NCBI RefSeq assembly: GCF_042677945.1
Contig: NZ_JBHUDN010000021.1
Reading direction: 5' to 3' (one strand)
Origin: Haloplanus litoreus
GTDB lineage: Archaea; Halobacteriota; Halobacteria; Halobacteriales; Haloferacaceae
DNA length: 64,000 nucleotides
The position numbers and the translations under genes are program-made. The notes under the pieces are model-generated. The model was not told where the DNA came from, did no database searches, and worked only from the letters and a program-made list of their open reading frames with translations. Positions 1-8,778 of the stretch are shown piece by piece (position 1 is the stretch's first letter; every line of letters begins with the position of its first letter).

Positions 1-43
1 GGCATAGAACACTCAGAAAACGCTACGCCTCACCTTTCAATCC

Positions 44-1228
44 TTATCTGAACACGAGGGGCGTCACGGCCCCAGACTTTAGGGCAAGTTGACTGTTGCC
101 CGTCCGCCGAGACGACTGTTGGCCTCGACGGACATACCGCATACCGATGTTCTTCGCCGCATTGTAGTCCGCGTTCGCTGCCGACTCACACTTCTGACAG
201 CAGAAATCAGCGCGAGTCAGACGATTCTCGTCCGCTGTAAAGCCACACTCAGCGCACCGTTTTGACGTGTACGCCGAACCCACCTGCTTCACCGAGATTC
301 CTTCCGATTCGGCTTTGTACTCCACCTGTTCGTACAGCGTTCGAAACGCCCACTTGTGCCCCCACGACGCACCCGTTCGGTCGCGGATGTTGGTCAGGTC
401 CTCGAACGCTATCACGTCACACTCGTACCGGAGTGCTTCGTTCACTATCGCGTTCGACGCTCGGTGGAGAACATCACGGACGTATCGTAGCTCACGACCA
501 CTCGTCTGTTCCAGTGTCTGGTGGGCGCTTCTCGTCCCGGTCTGTTGGAGTCCGGCGCGCACCTTCTCAAACTCGCGGAGGTCGTGGGTTAACTCCCGTC
601 CACTGAAGAAGTAGGCGGTGCTGGTGACGGCGAGGTTTTCGATACCGAGGTCAACCCCGAGAACCGTTCCGTCCTCGGCGGTGTTCTGCTCGGTCTCGTT
701 CTTCCCTCGGCGGAAGCCGATATGTAAGAAGTAGTCGCCGTCACGGGCGGTGAGTGTACTTTCCGTGACGCTCCAGTCGTCGGAATCGAGGTACTGGCGT
801 TGGTAGCCATCGTCGGCGTCGGGAAGGGCAAGCGGACACCGGATGCGACTCTCCGTGGTGGAGAGCGACACCGTATCGTCATCGAACAGCGTCATGGTGC
901 GAGTGTCGTACTTCACCGTGGGTGCGGTGAAGGTCGGCTTGCTGGTTGTCTTCCCTTTCGAGCGGCGTTCGAGACAGCCGGTGATGGCTTGTGCGGCTTG
1001 GTGGGTGGCGAGAATCGCGTGCTGACTACCGAGGTCGGTATGTTCGCGCACGTCGTCGTAGGCGAGGGGCTGTACGTCACTTTTGGCGTTGCACTTGCCC
1101 CACGCCAGATCGGTGGCGAGTTGGCAACCACACTTCCACTCGGTGATAGTTTCTTCGAGTAGGTCGCGTTGTTCGTCCGTGACTTCGAGACGAGTGATTG
1201 CGGTCCGACGCACGTAGTCGTCTGCCAC
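44..1228 (-). CDS. tnpB: TnpB-type RNA-guided nuclease of an IS605/IS1341-like element
   Basis: This 394-residue protein is a TnpB/OrfB, the RNA-guided DNA endonuclease of IS200/IS605-type elements. The RuvC catalytic residues are visible: Asp193 in GVDLGIEN, Glu276 in IAFEDL and Asp354 in NADYNAAKN. The zinc ribbon lies between the last two (CAEC at 325-328 and CQKC at 344-347). The start is GTG, with an archaeal TATA-like box about 25 bases upstream. Length and domains look complete. No tnpA is visible, so the element is of the stand-alone IS1341 type or is cut by the window edge. In this family the guide RNA usually overlaps the 3' end of tnpB and the element end, which here means the first ~100 bases of the window; I cannot delimit it. 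Family assignment is sure; activity is inferred. Confidence 0.95.
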   Translation of the reverse strand: MADDYVRRTAITRLEVTDEQRDLLEETITEWKCGCQLATDLAWGKCNAKSDVQPLAYDDVREHTDLGSQHAILATHQAAQAITGCLERRSKGKTTSKPTFTAPTVKYDTRTMTLFDDDTVSLSTTESRIRCPLALPDADDGYQRQYLDSDDWSVTESTLTARDGDYFLHIGFRRGKNETEQNTAEDGTVLGVDLGIENLAVTSTAYFFSGRELTHDLREFEKVRAGLQQTGTRSAHQTLEQTSGRELRYVRDVLHRASNAIVNEALRYECDVIAFEDLTNIRDRTGASWGHKWAFRTLYEQVEYKAESEGISVKQVGSAYTSKRCAECGFTADENRLTRADFCCQKCESAANADYNAAKNIGMRYVRRGQQSSRRTGNSQLALKSGAVTPLVFR

Positions 1229-1250
1229 AGTTTCAATGTAAATAGATGGC

Positions 1251-1260
1251 TACTTATAAA
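1251..1260 (-). promoter_or_regulatory. TATA-like promoter box of tnpB
   Basis: On the minus strand the box reads TTTATAAGTA, centred about 27 bases upstream of the tnpB GTG. This fits a haloarchaeal promoter giving a nearly leaderless transcript. Confidence 0.5.
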
Positions 1261-1445
1261 CTCACGTTTGTGACCTATTCGAACGCGCTCCTCTCCTCCC
1301 TACTCGCTCCCTATAGTCGCTCCTTGAGGAAGGGGACTCCGCGCTACCGTTTCAGTTGAGCAGTCCGCGTCAACTCCGTTGATTTAGTGCCCTACCTCCC
1401 TGACGTATGGTGATTAAACACGGGCGTCGGCCCCACACCAACAAC

Positions 1446-1452
1446 TTTTATT
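1446..1452 (+). promoter_or_regulatory. TATA-like box upstream of the DUF6498-type gene
   Basis: An A/T-rich box (TTTTATT) lies 24-30 bases before the ATG at 1476. It supports that ATG as a leaderless start rather than the upstream ATG at 1407. Confidence 0.45.
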
Positions 1453-1475
1453 CATTACTTATAGATGATGAATCG

Positions 1476-2873
1476 ATGGAGCCACCATCAAACGATTCGT
1501 CTGCCGTGTTTCTGGTGGCAGTCGCGGCGAACGTCGTCCCGCTGGTCGGCGTGTTCCACCTCGGGTGGAGCGCACAGACGTTCGCGGTCGTCTACGCGAT
1601 GGAACTGGTCGTCGCTGTCCCGTTCGCCGGATTGAAGGCATTGTTCGCGCGCCGCCCGCCGAACTACGACGAGCTGGAGCGTCCCAGGGAGGGTGACCCG
1701 CTCAAGCCCGACGAGTGGGGCGGGGTCTCCGTCGGACCGAGCGACCTCAACCGCCGGCGTGGGAGCGTCACAGTCGTCGACCCGCTCCCGCCGATCTACC
1801 CCCGGAACTTCCCGTTCGTCTTGCGAGCGTTCGGGGGTGCCGTGGCACTCGTCGGGATGTTCCTCTTCGTACTGAGCCGTTTCATCGACGTGCCGGCGAC
1901 GCTCGCCGATCCGATTGTGGCGGCCAGCGCCGTCTCCCTGGTCGTCTCTCACGTCGGCGTCATCAACCGCGAGTACTTCCGGAAGCGGCGCCACGAGACG
2001 AGCACCCCCCGGGACGTGATCGGAAGCGCGAAGAACGAGGCCGGGGTAGCCGTGGTGGTGCTCTGGTTCGCGACCGTCGGCGGCCCGGCCGGCGCGCTGG
2101 TCGCGTTCGTCGCGGTGAAGCTATTCGCGGAGTGGCGGGGCTACCGCGTCGGGCAGTCGTCCTACACCGACAAGGGGGTGGGGACGCTCCCGCCTGTGGC
2201 GGCTCCGGACGCGTCGCCGACGGCTGAGGTCCGTCCGGACCGGCGCGCCGTCCGCGGCGCCGCGCTCTGGCGGGGCGCGAAGTCCGCAGTCGGCAGCGGC
2301 CCGGCGTACCTCCTCGCGTGGGTCGGGCTCACCGGCGGATCGATAGGGTCGGTCGCTGCCACGGTGGTCTGTTTCGGCCTCCTGCCGGCCGGCATCGGCG
2401 GGCTGAAGGCCGTCGAGTACGCTCTCACTCATGGTACGCTGGCGTACCAGCGCCGCGACGACGCGGTAGTCGCGTACGACGACCTCACCGGGGCGGTCCA
2501 GTGGGCGATCCCCGTCGATGACCTCCGGGACGCCGAGCTGTGCGAGGGAGAGCTCCTTGACCGCGCCTGCGACACCCGAACGTTCTCACTCATGCCGTCC
2601 GCGGGGGAGTACGAACTCAGCGTTGCGCACCTCCGGGAGTATGGCCGGGCCGTCGAGGCGTTCGAGCTTCCGGTTGAGACGACGGCGTTCGGCCCACTCG
2701 ACCGACGCGTGGTCGGGGTGGCGGCCGCAGTCGGTGCTTTTGGCATCGCCGTCGTGGCTGGTCTCGCCTACTACGCTCCCTCCGTCGCGGCCGTCGCCGC
2801 CGGGTTCGGCGGCCCGTTCGGCGTCGTCGCCCTCAGGTCGGCGTGGCAGTGGGCGCTCCCGGCGACGCCGTGA
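1476..2873 (+). CDS. DUF6498-type multi-spanning membrane protein
   Basis: The protein has about 465 residues and roughly nine predicted membrane segments. It resembles haloarchaeal DUF6498-containing proteins of unknown function. Near the N-terminus it has a small-residue helix followed by a VVPLVGVFHLGW stretch and LKALFARRP. The same layout occurs in a second protein at 39525-40808 (NALPLVGVVALGWN, then VKALFAGRP). The C-terminal third holds a soluble section (about residues 310-400, counted from the chosen start) followed by two more helices. I chose the ATG at 1476 over 1407 because the membrane domain begins directly after it and a TATA-like box is correctly placed. It stands alone between tnpB and a decayed halocyanin gene. 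No catalytic motif is visible. Confidence 0.8.
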   Translation: MEPPSNDSSAVFLVAVAANVVPLVGVFHLGWSAQTFAVVYAMELVVAVPFAGLKALFARRPPNYDELERPREGDPLKPDEWGGVSVGPSDLNRRRGSVTVVDPLPPIYPRNFPFVLRAFGGAVALVGMFLFVLSRFIDVPATLADPIVAASAVSLVVSHVGVINREYFRKRRHETSTPRDVIGSAKNEAGVAVVVLWFATVGGPAGALVAFVAVKLFAEWRGYRVGQSSYTDKGVGTLPPVAAPDASPTAEVRPDRRAVRGAALWRGAKSAVGSGPAYLLAWVGLTGGSIGSVAATVVCFGLLPAGIGGLKAVEYALTHGTLAYQRRDDAVVAYDDLTGAVQWAIPVDDLRDAELCEGELLDRACDTRTFSLMPSAGEYELSVAHLREYGRAVEAFELPVETTAFGPLDRRVVGVAAAVGAFGIAVVAGLAYYAPSVAAVAAGFGGPFGVVALRSAWQWALPATP

Positions 2874-3131
2874 GAGCGCTCGGCTGGTATCGGCAGTTCC
2901 ATAAGATCGTTTTGATGTTTGCCCTCATCAACATAGAATCGCTGCGTGAACCGCTGTAACCGTAACTCAGCATCTATTCAACACAGCAGTTCTGTCAGGC
3001 TCCGAGGATTCCAACAGAGCCACCGAACGATGAAATTACATCTCCCGGACATATGTGGGTATGGGGGAACTCCCAATACTGGGGAAGCATCATCGGCGTT
3101 GGTTTGACAATATCTCGACTTGCGGACTGCA

Positions 3132-4031
3132 ATGCAACGGTCCCCAACCCGCAGACAAATCCTCCGCAGCACCGCTCTCGCTGGTATCGTGGCGATAGCT
3201 GGGTGTAGCACAATAAATCGGACGGCAGACACTCCGAGCACCACATCGCCGACAAGTGCGAACACCCCCGAAAAAAACGGCGACGACTGCCACAGAGGCT
3301 ACTCTGACGCCACCCGATTCGACCAACGACTGGCTGACGAATGCCAACGGGTACCGAGAAGATACGCCTTGATACGGGCCTGGCGAGCAACCGACGATCG
3401 ACGTCGGCCACCCGGTGGAGGGAGGGTTGTCGTTCGATCCCCCAGTGATCGAAGTCGCTCCCATGACGAACGTGACCTGGGACTGGACTGGTCACGGCGG
3501 CCTCCACAACGTCGTCGCGCTTGATGGTACGTTCGACAGCGGCCGACCGAACGCCCAACCGGGCACGGCCTATCACTACATCTTCGAGGAACCGGGAACG
3601 TACCCGTTCGTCTCGGAACCGCACCGGGGGGAGGGAATGCGTGGCGCCGTGATCGTTAGAGAGCCTCCGTCGACGGGGAACGACACCGTCGACATGTGGG
3701 TCGTCGACAGTAGTAACTTCGACGGCACGGTGGTCGATCGGACCGACGTCGACACCGCGACGATCACCGTCGGGACCGGGGGCAACAGAGGTCACTTCGC
3801 TTTCGATCCACCCATTCTGAGGATCTCGACGGGCACGACGGTCGAGTGGAAGTGGACCGGGAACGGCGGCGGACACAACGTGGTGTTCCTGAACACAGAG
3901 ATTCACTCTGGTCAGGTGACCCACGAACCCGGGGTCTACTTCCGGCACACGTTCGAACAGTCCGGAACGTTTCGCTACGCCTGTCAGCCCCACGAGCACT
4001 CGGCCAGAAAGGAGCGATCATCGTCGAATGA
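3132..4031 (+). pseudogene. Two-domain halocyanin-like copper lipoprotein, disrupted
   Basis: The N-terminus (MQRSPTRRQILRSTALAG, then IAGC) is a Tat signal with a lipobox. Two type-1 copper (halocyanin) domains should follow a Thr-rich linker. The reading frame is broken three times. It shifts at a run of seven A (3271-3277), after which the linker and domain 1 continue in another frame. A TGA at 3370-3372 interrupts that frame between REDTP and YGPGEQPTIDVGHP, consistent with CGA to TGA. A second shift near 3995 moves the C-terminus into a third reading (GQKGAIIVE, stop at 4031). Domain 1 keeps GLHNVV but has Ser where the copper-binding Cys should be (FVSEPH). Domain 2 keeps His and Cys (YACQPH) but has Gln in place of the axial Met. 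The homopolymer shift could be a sequencing error; the nonsense codon is harder to dismiss. Confidence 0.85.
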
Positions 4032-4163
4032 CTGGTGCCGTCTAATTGAGACAGCGACGAGTTAGACAGGACGGGATTTTTCAACTGATGCGGTAGCGCG
4101 GAATCCCCTTCCTCGAGCGCGAGCGCAGCGAGCGTCAGGGCGGGATCGTTGATTAAGGTGGTC

Positions 4164-4352
4164 TCAGGCTACTCGTCGATAGAGCTCCCAGCCCACAGCG
4201 ATACTGACACAGGTAACCCCGAGAGCGAGCGCTATCGTGCTGTCAGTTTCCCCGAATTGCCAGCCGAAGGCGACGTATCCGATCACACCGAAGATTGCGG
4301 CGATGACTCCGAAGTATTGGAGAGCGTTCGACGACGAGCTGTGCCCTGGCAT
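4164..4352 (-). CDS. Small two-TM membrane protein
   Basis: This 62-residue protein starts MPGHSSSSNALQYFGV and has two hydrophobic helices (about residues 12-31 and 39-55), then WELYRRVA, which places basic residues at the C-terminal membrane edge. I recognise no family. It is the first of four minus-strand membrane genes (4.1-5.7 kb), with a separate start and an ATG just after an intergenic gap. Confidence 0.6.
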   Translation of the reverse strand: MPGHSSSSNALQYFGVIAAIFGVIGYVAFGWQFGETDSTIALALGVTCVSIAVGWELYRRVA

Positions 4353-4398
4353 CGGTTTCTAGTGAGACGAGTATCGGACAAATACCTCCGAGAGACCG

Positions 4399-4767
4399 TT
4401 ACGTTAGTTGGCGGAAGGAGAGCCATGCGAGATTTCCGAGGTCCGTTACGAGAAACGCCCCGGTCGAGGCGTAGAGCGGTGTGAGACCTGCGTACTCAGT
4501 CCCGACGATGTAGAGACTACTGAATTCGATAGTGACGATGACACAGGCAAGAAGTATCCAGCCGATGGCTTTCCACGTCTGGTCGTACTGGGGCCAGTAC
4601 TCGTCGTAAGCTGTCGGCACACCGACCGCCAGCGTGACCAACAGGAGGAAGCTCCCCGCCGATGCATTCTCGGAGACTATTGATTGAAACGCGTACGACA
4701 GTGGAAATGCGGCGAATATCGAGACGAATATCGTGAGGTTTCGTTGGCTCGTTGCCCAATTCGTCAC
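4399..4767 (-). CDS. Four-TM hypothetical membrane protein
   Basis: The product has 122 residues and four hydrophobic stretches: LTIFVSIFAAFPLSYAF, GSFLLLVTLAVGV, AIGWILLACVIVTIEF and LYASTGAFLVTDLG. A short polar loop (DEYWPQYDQTW) joins the second and third. I recognise no family. It lies upstream of the two-TM protein on the same strand, 46 bases apart. Confidence 0.65.
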   Translation of the reverse strand: MTNWATSQRNLTIFVSIFAAFPLSYAFQSIVSENASAGSFLLLVTLAVGVPTAYDEYWPQYDQTWKAIGWILLACVIVTIEFSSLYIVGTEYAGLTPLYASTGAFLVTDLGNLAWLSFRQLT

Positions 4768-4883
4768 TCTGGACCCGAAGCTTGTGGAGGGGACGTGCGT
4801 GAGTGATGCTATCGAAACGTAAAATAACCTGTGTGCTTGGAGTTTGCAACTGGTCCAAAGAGCGTCTATGGTCCGGTGACGCT

Positions 4884-5216
4884 TCAGTTAGTGTTGTTCC
4901 GTTCGGAAGTGGACTCGTAGCGGCGAGCACCCCGGATCATTCGGACGGCGATGACAACGATTGCGAGCACGAACACGATCCAGTACCACTCGTTGTCGAC
5001 GGTCGACGGTTGAAGTTCCAGAACACCGACACAGACTGTCAGGACCGCAACGTAGAGTGCGTTCGTGCCAATGAAGTCAGCTAGGCCCTCCTCGTCTGCA
5101 ACCTTCTCGGGGTCGTATCCGGCGATCAGGTCCACCACGCCGACGTACTTGATCAGTACACCGAGGATACCGACGAAGATTCCCGCACCGATCGCGGACA
5201 GTGCGTGTTCAGTCAC
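4884..5216 (-). CDS. DUF3784-like small membrane protein
   Basis: The protein has about 110 residues and starts at a GTG (MTEHALSAIGAG). It carries a hydrophobic helix, then GYDPEKVADEEGLADFIG, then two further helices. That signature and topology match the DUF3784-like small membrane proteins found in many bacteria and haloarchaea; function unknown. The start overlaps the stop of the preceding gene by eight bases (GTGACTGA), so the two are probably translationally coupled. The family number is from memory and should be treated as likely, not certain. Confidence 0.7.
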   Translation of the reverse strand: MTEHALSAIGAGIFVGILGVLIKYVGVVDLIAGYDPEKVADEEGLADFIGTNALYVAVLTVCVGVLELQPSTVDNEWYWIVFVLAIVVIAVRMIRGARRYESTSERNNTN

Positions 5217-5667
5217 GGGTCTGCTGAGACAGCGCTTTCCCTCGGAGTCGTTCGATACTTGATCGGCCGAGATATCCAACGGCGAACCCGACGGTTCCGA
5301 TGATGAGGGTGGCGACGCCGAGCACAGCCAGCCCGACCGGATCGAAGAGAAAGGCGAACTTCCCGCCGAGCGAGTGACTCGAGAGCCCGAGGAACGCCCA
5401 GTCGGCCCGAAAGCCGATGTAGGCCGCGAACAGGCCGAGCCACGCGACGACCAGTCCGCTATGTCGAGCCCCGACGCCAACGGCGACGACGAAGCCGACG
5501 AGTGTCGCCGCTGCCGGCAGGACGATCACACCACCGGACACCTGAAAGAGCCCGAGCGCGTACGCACCGAACGTTCCAGTGAGGATCGTGAGGATAACGA
5601 GGACATCGATCACCCACTGAAAACGACTGCGGGGACGTCCGACGAGTACTCTACGGAGGGGGACCAT
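5209..5667 (-). CDS. Four-TM hypothetical membrane protein, coupled to the DUF3784-like gene
   Basis: The protein has about 152 residues, starting MVPLRRVLVGRPRSRFQW. The positively charged N-terminus is followed by four helices (VIDVLVILTILTGTFGAYAL, IVLPAAATLVGFVVAVGV, GLVVAWLGLFAAYIGF and LAVLGVATLIIGTVGFAVGY). The start at 5667 is preferred over 5733 because the extra 22 residues look non-coding. Its stop overlaps the next gene. No family is recognised. Confidence 0.65.
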   Translation of the reverse strand: MVPLRRVLVGRPRSRFQWVIDVLVILTILTGTFGAYALGLFQVSGGVIVLPAAATLVGFVVAVGVGARHSGLVVAWLGLFAAYIGFRADWAFLGLSSHSLGGKFAFLFDPVGLAVLGVATLIIGTVGFAVGYLGRSSIERLRGKALSQQTRD

Positions 5668-5870
5668 ATTCCCGGTTCCAGAGCGAACGGGAAAAGTGCT
5701 GTCTCGTCTATTGTTCGTTCGTGTGGCGTCCACTTTTTGACACTAATCGTGTCTCTCTCGGTTAGTCGATGATCCGGTTCTGGATTCTGGGCGTGACTCG
5801 ATCGGTTCTCGGCTCATCTCCGTCCATGACTCACCAAAAATTGCTTGTCAGTCCCGGTTGACGACTCCGC

Positions 5871-6188
5871 ATGGCCCTCCCCGCAGTGCTCGGAGTTCCA
5901 GATTCGACACTCGGTATCGTGCTTGGAGCTGCCTGGTTAGTCGTTCTCGGAGTCGCCGTGTATCAATATGCGAGCGGCAATCGGTCGCGTGAACAATTCT
6001 ATATGGTGGCGTGTATGGGTTCGTTCTGGCTGGCGTACAGCCTGTTACAGGTTTCGAGTGCTGTCTCGGGGACAGTAGAGATCGGTGTCGTGAGTCTCGC
6101 TGCTGGATCGTTCTTCGTCGGTGTCGTTGCCGGTCTGCGATGGCGAGAAAGGCGCCGTTCAGACACCGAGAACGACGTGGCTGTATGA
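5871..6188 (+). CDS. Three-TM hypothetical membrane protein
   Basis: The product has 105 residues with three hydrophobic helices and a charged tail (WRERRRSDTENDVAV). The ATG follows an A-rich stretch (CCAAAAATTG) about 30 bases upstream that may be the promoter box. No family is recognised. It is monocistronic between divergent neighbours. Confidence 0.6.
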   Translation: MALPAVLGVPDSTLGIVLGAAWLVVLGVAVYQYASGNRSREQFYMVACMGSFWLAYSLLQVSSAVSGTVEIGVVSLAAGSFFVGVVAGLRWRERRRSDTENDVAV

Positions 6189-6313
6189 GACTGTCTATTT
6201 CGGGACACCTGCTCCATAGAGAACAGCGGTTGTGGATACCTGTTGATTGAGCTCTGTGGAAATTATCAACAGCTGACAAACTCTGGTGTGGGAAGATACG
6301 TACTGGTATGCCC

Positions 6314-6508
6314 CTATCCAGAATGAAATTTTAAAACGACCATGACGACAAATGCGCTAATTGCGCCTAGTAATCCGACTTCGACCGAGGAGTTGCCGAG
6401 GACGACGAGTCCGATCAATGTGCCGATGGCTATGGCGAGCCCAGATGCGAGAGGGCTACTGGTCACGATACCTTGTTTTCTGCCGACATAGGTGGTGCTT
6501 TCGAACAA
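6314..6508 (-). CDS. Small two-TM membrane protein
   Basis: The product has 64 residues and starts MFESTTYVGRKQGIV. It has two helices separated by a single turn (LASGLAIAIGTLIGLVVLG and VGLLGAISAFVVMVVLKF). No family is recognised; the call rests on composition and a clean reading frame. Confidence 0.5.
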   Translation of the reverse strand: MFESTTYVGRKQGIVTSSPLASGLAIAIGTLIGLVVLGNSSVEVGLLGAISAFVVMVVLKFHSG

Positions 6509-6562
6509 GAAGTTTCAGCGACGGGGGCGTCGGGTAATTGATTGGCAAATGTTCGAGCAGAT

Positions 6563-6748
6563 TTAGCGGGCTCTTCTGATAACGGCCAATACGGCAATTC
6601 CGGCCACGGCCACACCGATAAGCGTCGGAACGAGTTGCCCAGATCCCCACTCCCAGTCCAAGAACTGCGTTCCCACGATCGCGACAAGTGCAACGAGGAG
6701 GCCGAATGCCGTGATCCAAGAGGACTGCTCTCCGTATCCGGGACCCAT
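6563..6748 (-). CDS. Small two-TM membrane protein
   Basis: The product has about 61 residues, starting MGPGYGEQSSWITAFG. Two helices (WITAFGLLVALVAIVGTQFL and LVPTLIGVAVAGIAVLAVI) flank DWEWGSGQ, and it ends in RRAR. I chose the internal ATG at 6748 over 6838 because the longer N-terminus is Cys/Tyr-rich and atypical. No family is recognised. Confidence 0.5.
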   Translation of the reverse strand: MGPGYGEQSSWITAFGLLVALVAIVGTQFLDWEWGSGQLVPTLIGVAVAGIAVLAVIRRAR

Positions 6749-6961
6749 ACTACCGTGTTTGTTGTTGAAGAGGTATGAACTTGTTCTGTACCACATCAAG
6801 AGGAAGTACGAACAGCCACCGAGAGTGTCATAGAACAATGCCCAAGATGATTAATTTCCCCGTGAAGATATCCGAAATCACTGGTAGATAGACCTGCGTA
6901 TTGACCGCTAAGATTCTATAATTACCTTAGTGCTTTGTGTTCGCGTGATGAAGTGTCTGGT

Positions 6962-7321
6962 ATGAGTGAGCAGGAACTTGATCCAGTCGAACAACTTCGA
7001 CGGGTCGGGATCGGACTGATACTGGGTGGGCTCGCCTTCGGTGGACTGTCATTTGGTATTGATGCGGTTGTGAGTGGTATCGTGCTGCTGGGTGCTGGTA
7101 TCATCGTCTGGTGGGGTGAATATCGACGGGAGTTGACTGTCGGGATCGGGGTCGGAATCGGGGTGGCTGGGTTGGTTGTCCTCATGGATCTATGGACCGA
7201 TACCGGCTTCAGCGGACTTCGGCTGGCGGGATTCATCGTCGCGCTCGGGGTAGTCGATTACGTGCTTGCGCCTGCCTACGGTAAAATCCAAGATGCCGGT
7301 GGACGGGCCAGTGGGAAGTAG
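6962..7321 (+). CDS. Four-TM hypothetical membrane protein
   Basis: The product has about 119 residues. The acidic start MSEQELDPVEQLRRVGIG leads into four Gly-rich helices (GLILGGLAFGGLSFGI, GIVLLGAGIIVWWG, VGIGVGIGVAGLVVLMDL and LAGFIVALGVVDYVLAP). The start at 6962 replaces an upstream GTG at 6935. It is followed six bases later by the gene at 7328, so the two are probably co-transcribed. Confidence 0.65.
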   Translation: MSEQELDPVEQLRRVGIGLILGGLAFGGLSFGIDAVVSGIVLLGAGIIVWWGEYRRELTVGIGVGIGVAGLVVLMDLWTDTGFSGLRLAGFIVALGVVDYVLAPAYGKIQDAGGRASGK

Positions 7322-7327
7322 GTACGC

Positions 7328-7543
7328 ATGGACATACTTACCGCATATAATGGTTTGCTCATCCGCTTCGGCCTCTACCAACTGATTTTTTGGCCAACGG
7401 TGGGCTATTATGTCGCCCGGGACGCTACCAAACGAGAGCAATCGTCCCCACGACTTCGTGGAGTCGTATATGGATTCTTTGGGATAGTCGGATTACTCGT
7501 GTATATGGCACAGAAGAGGCGGGCTGATGCCGATTCAATCTGA
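7328..7543 (+). CDS. Small two-TM membrane protein
   Basis: The product has 71 residues, starting MDILTAYNGLLIRFG. It has a helix with a GYYVARDATKR loop, then a second helix (GVVYGFFGIVGLLVYMAQ) and a basic tail. The YYVARDA motif recalls small haloarchaeal proteins with a FYxARDAxxR-type signature, but I cannot name the family. It lies six bases after the upstream gene. Confidence 0.6.
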   Translation: MDILTAYNGLLIRFGLYQLIFWPTVGYYVARDATKREQSSPRLRGVVYGFFGIVGLLVYMAQKRRADADSI

Positions 7544-7554
7544 CTTGTGACCAC

Positions 7555-7731
7555 TCACTCTCCGTCACTAATCTGCTTTTTATATACGAGGTATGCCATC
7601 GGGCCCATCAGGGCAAACACTGCGGCAGTCACGGTGAGAAACAGTTCGTCCGAGTCAATAGCCAAGCTGTAGAACAGTCCGATTCCGACGAGCACGTATA
7701 ATCCCGCAATCGTCCAAATTGCCCATCTCAT
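7555..7731 (-). CDS. Short two-TM membrane protein (58 residues)
   Basis: This frame starts MRWAIWTIAGLYVLVGIGLF and ends YLVYKKQISDGE. It encodes two hydrophobic helices with a short acidic loop (SLAIDSDELF) between them. Codon use and topology are like the neighbouring small membrane genes. It converges with the gene at 7328-7543. Confidence 0.55.
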   Translation of the reverse strand: MRWAIWTIAGLYVLVGIGLFYSLAIDSDELFLTVTAAVFALMGPMAYLVYKKQISDGE

Positions 7732-7825
7732 ACGTCATAATACCCAGCAGCACAAATAAATGTCTCCCAAATGATTGGCTCGACTGTCCACAAAATAGAT
7801 CATTGTTTAGACGTGGTAGTGCGGT

Positions 7826-7948
7826 GTGGTGGCTGCCGCTGCCCTCGGCTACCTGCTTCGAGAGCCATGGATTGCGCTCGCAACGGACGCTGCCGCAGTC
7901 ACCTCGGGACTCTTTGTCCTGCTGTCTCGATGCGTTCGCCATTCATAG
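7826..7948 (+). pseudogene. Possible remnant of a small membrane protein gene
   Basis: A 40-residue frame starts at GTG 7826 (stop TAG directly upstream at 7814-7816). It encodes ALGYLLREPWIALATDAA followed by a hydrophobic stretch and LLSRCVRHS. The residue pattern looks like protein, but the frame is too short and has no convincing start signal. The 7732-8044 interval otherwise holds only a short dispersed repeat, so this is probably a decayed gene. Confidence 0.3.
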
Positions 7949-7956
7949 GAATTGGA

Positions 7957-7970
7957 CTCTGTTGAAATCC
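7957..7970 (+). repeat. Dispersed short repeat CTCTGTTGAAATCC (copy 1)
   Basis: This 14-mer recurs exactly at 17328-17341 and with two changes at 24676-24689. A more degenerate relative (TTCTGTTGAAG) starts near 40854. All copies lie between genes and are followed by A/T-rich DNA. Insertion-sequence ends are one explanation; a shared regulatory site is another. Confidence 0.45.
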
Positions 7971-8044
7971 TATTGGTTCGACACTATCGCTACCGAAACA
8001 ATCGATAGGTGGGTGTGTCAATGAAGCGGATTGCTATAGTTAGT

Positions 8045-8242
8045 TCACAAACGGCGAGCGATTTCGTATGCGATTGATGTCGGGAGAAGAATAGCGAATA
8101 TCACAAGCGTGATTCCTTCTATAGTTAGCCCAGATTGCGTGAGGGCAGCATAAAAGTAGAGTGCACCGGTAGCGATCACGCTGATGATAGCCGCAACGTA
8201 TCGGGGGTCAGTCCATGAGGACGGGAACTCAGTGTCGGACAT
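8045..8242 (-). CDS. Small two-TM membrane protein
   Basis: The product has 65 residues, starting MSDTEFPSSWTDPRYVAAI. It has two helices and a basic end (EIARRL). The polar, acidic N-terminus before the first helix is typical of this neighbourhood. No family is recognised. Confidence 0.55.
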   Translation of the reverse strand: MSDTEFPSSWTDPRYVAAIISVIATGALYFYAALTQSGLTIEGITLVIFAILLPTSIAYEIARRL

Positions 8243-8432
8243 CTGCCCTCATTACTTCCATCCATATGAAAAGGTCTTCCTCTGAACTGAGCGATTCGCA
8301 GCTCCCTCTGAATTAAGCAATTCTGGGAGCAGAAATACAGGTGTGCGAACCGTTCTATGACTCCCTGACAGCCATTTCTTACTATCGCATCTTCCCGGTA
8401 TCGGTAAGTGAGATACCCTTCAACAGCAGGAT

Positions 8433-8633
8433 ATGCGTGACGCCCTCCACCGAGCAGCCATCGGGTTGTACGTCCTGTGGCTTCTGTTCGTCGTACTGCT
8501 CATATTCGGACGATACACCCCGTTCCCGCTGTTGGATATCGTTCACTCTGGAGTCGTGTTTGGTGCAGCTGTTTTGACGGTCATCGGGAGTGGTAAATTG
8601 CTTCGAATTGGATACCGGCGAGTCACAGGCTGA
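8433..8633 (+). CDS. Small two-TM membrane protein
   Basis: The product has 66 residues (MRDALHRAAIGLYVLWLLFV). Two helices are joined by GRYTPFPLLDIVHSG, and it ends RIGYRRVTG. No family is recognised. Confidence 0.5.
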   Translation: MRDALHRAAIGLYVLWLLFVVLLIFGRYTPFPLLDIVHSGVVFGAAVLTVIGSGKLLRIGYRRVTG

Positions 8634-8778
8634 GATATTCGCACACCTCACGAACGGTTGTCAAACCGACTCGATGTCGAATTAATTGGAGTCGGTATAG
8701 CCAACCGCACGGAGGTAGCTCAAAACCCATTTTGATTTTCTGTAACGTATAACTCCGCTCCGGTAATGGTCCCTCGTG

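Noticed and set aside
2995..3999. A 334-codon open frame on the minus strand opposite the halocyanin locus.
   Set aside because: It is antisense to two readable copper domains and has an Arg/Val-rich composition typical of shadow frames in high-GC DNA.
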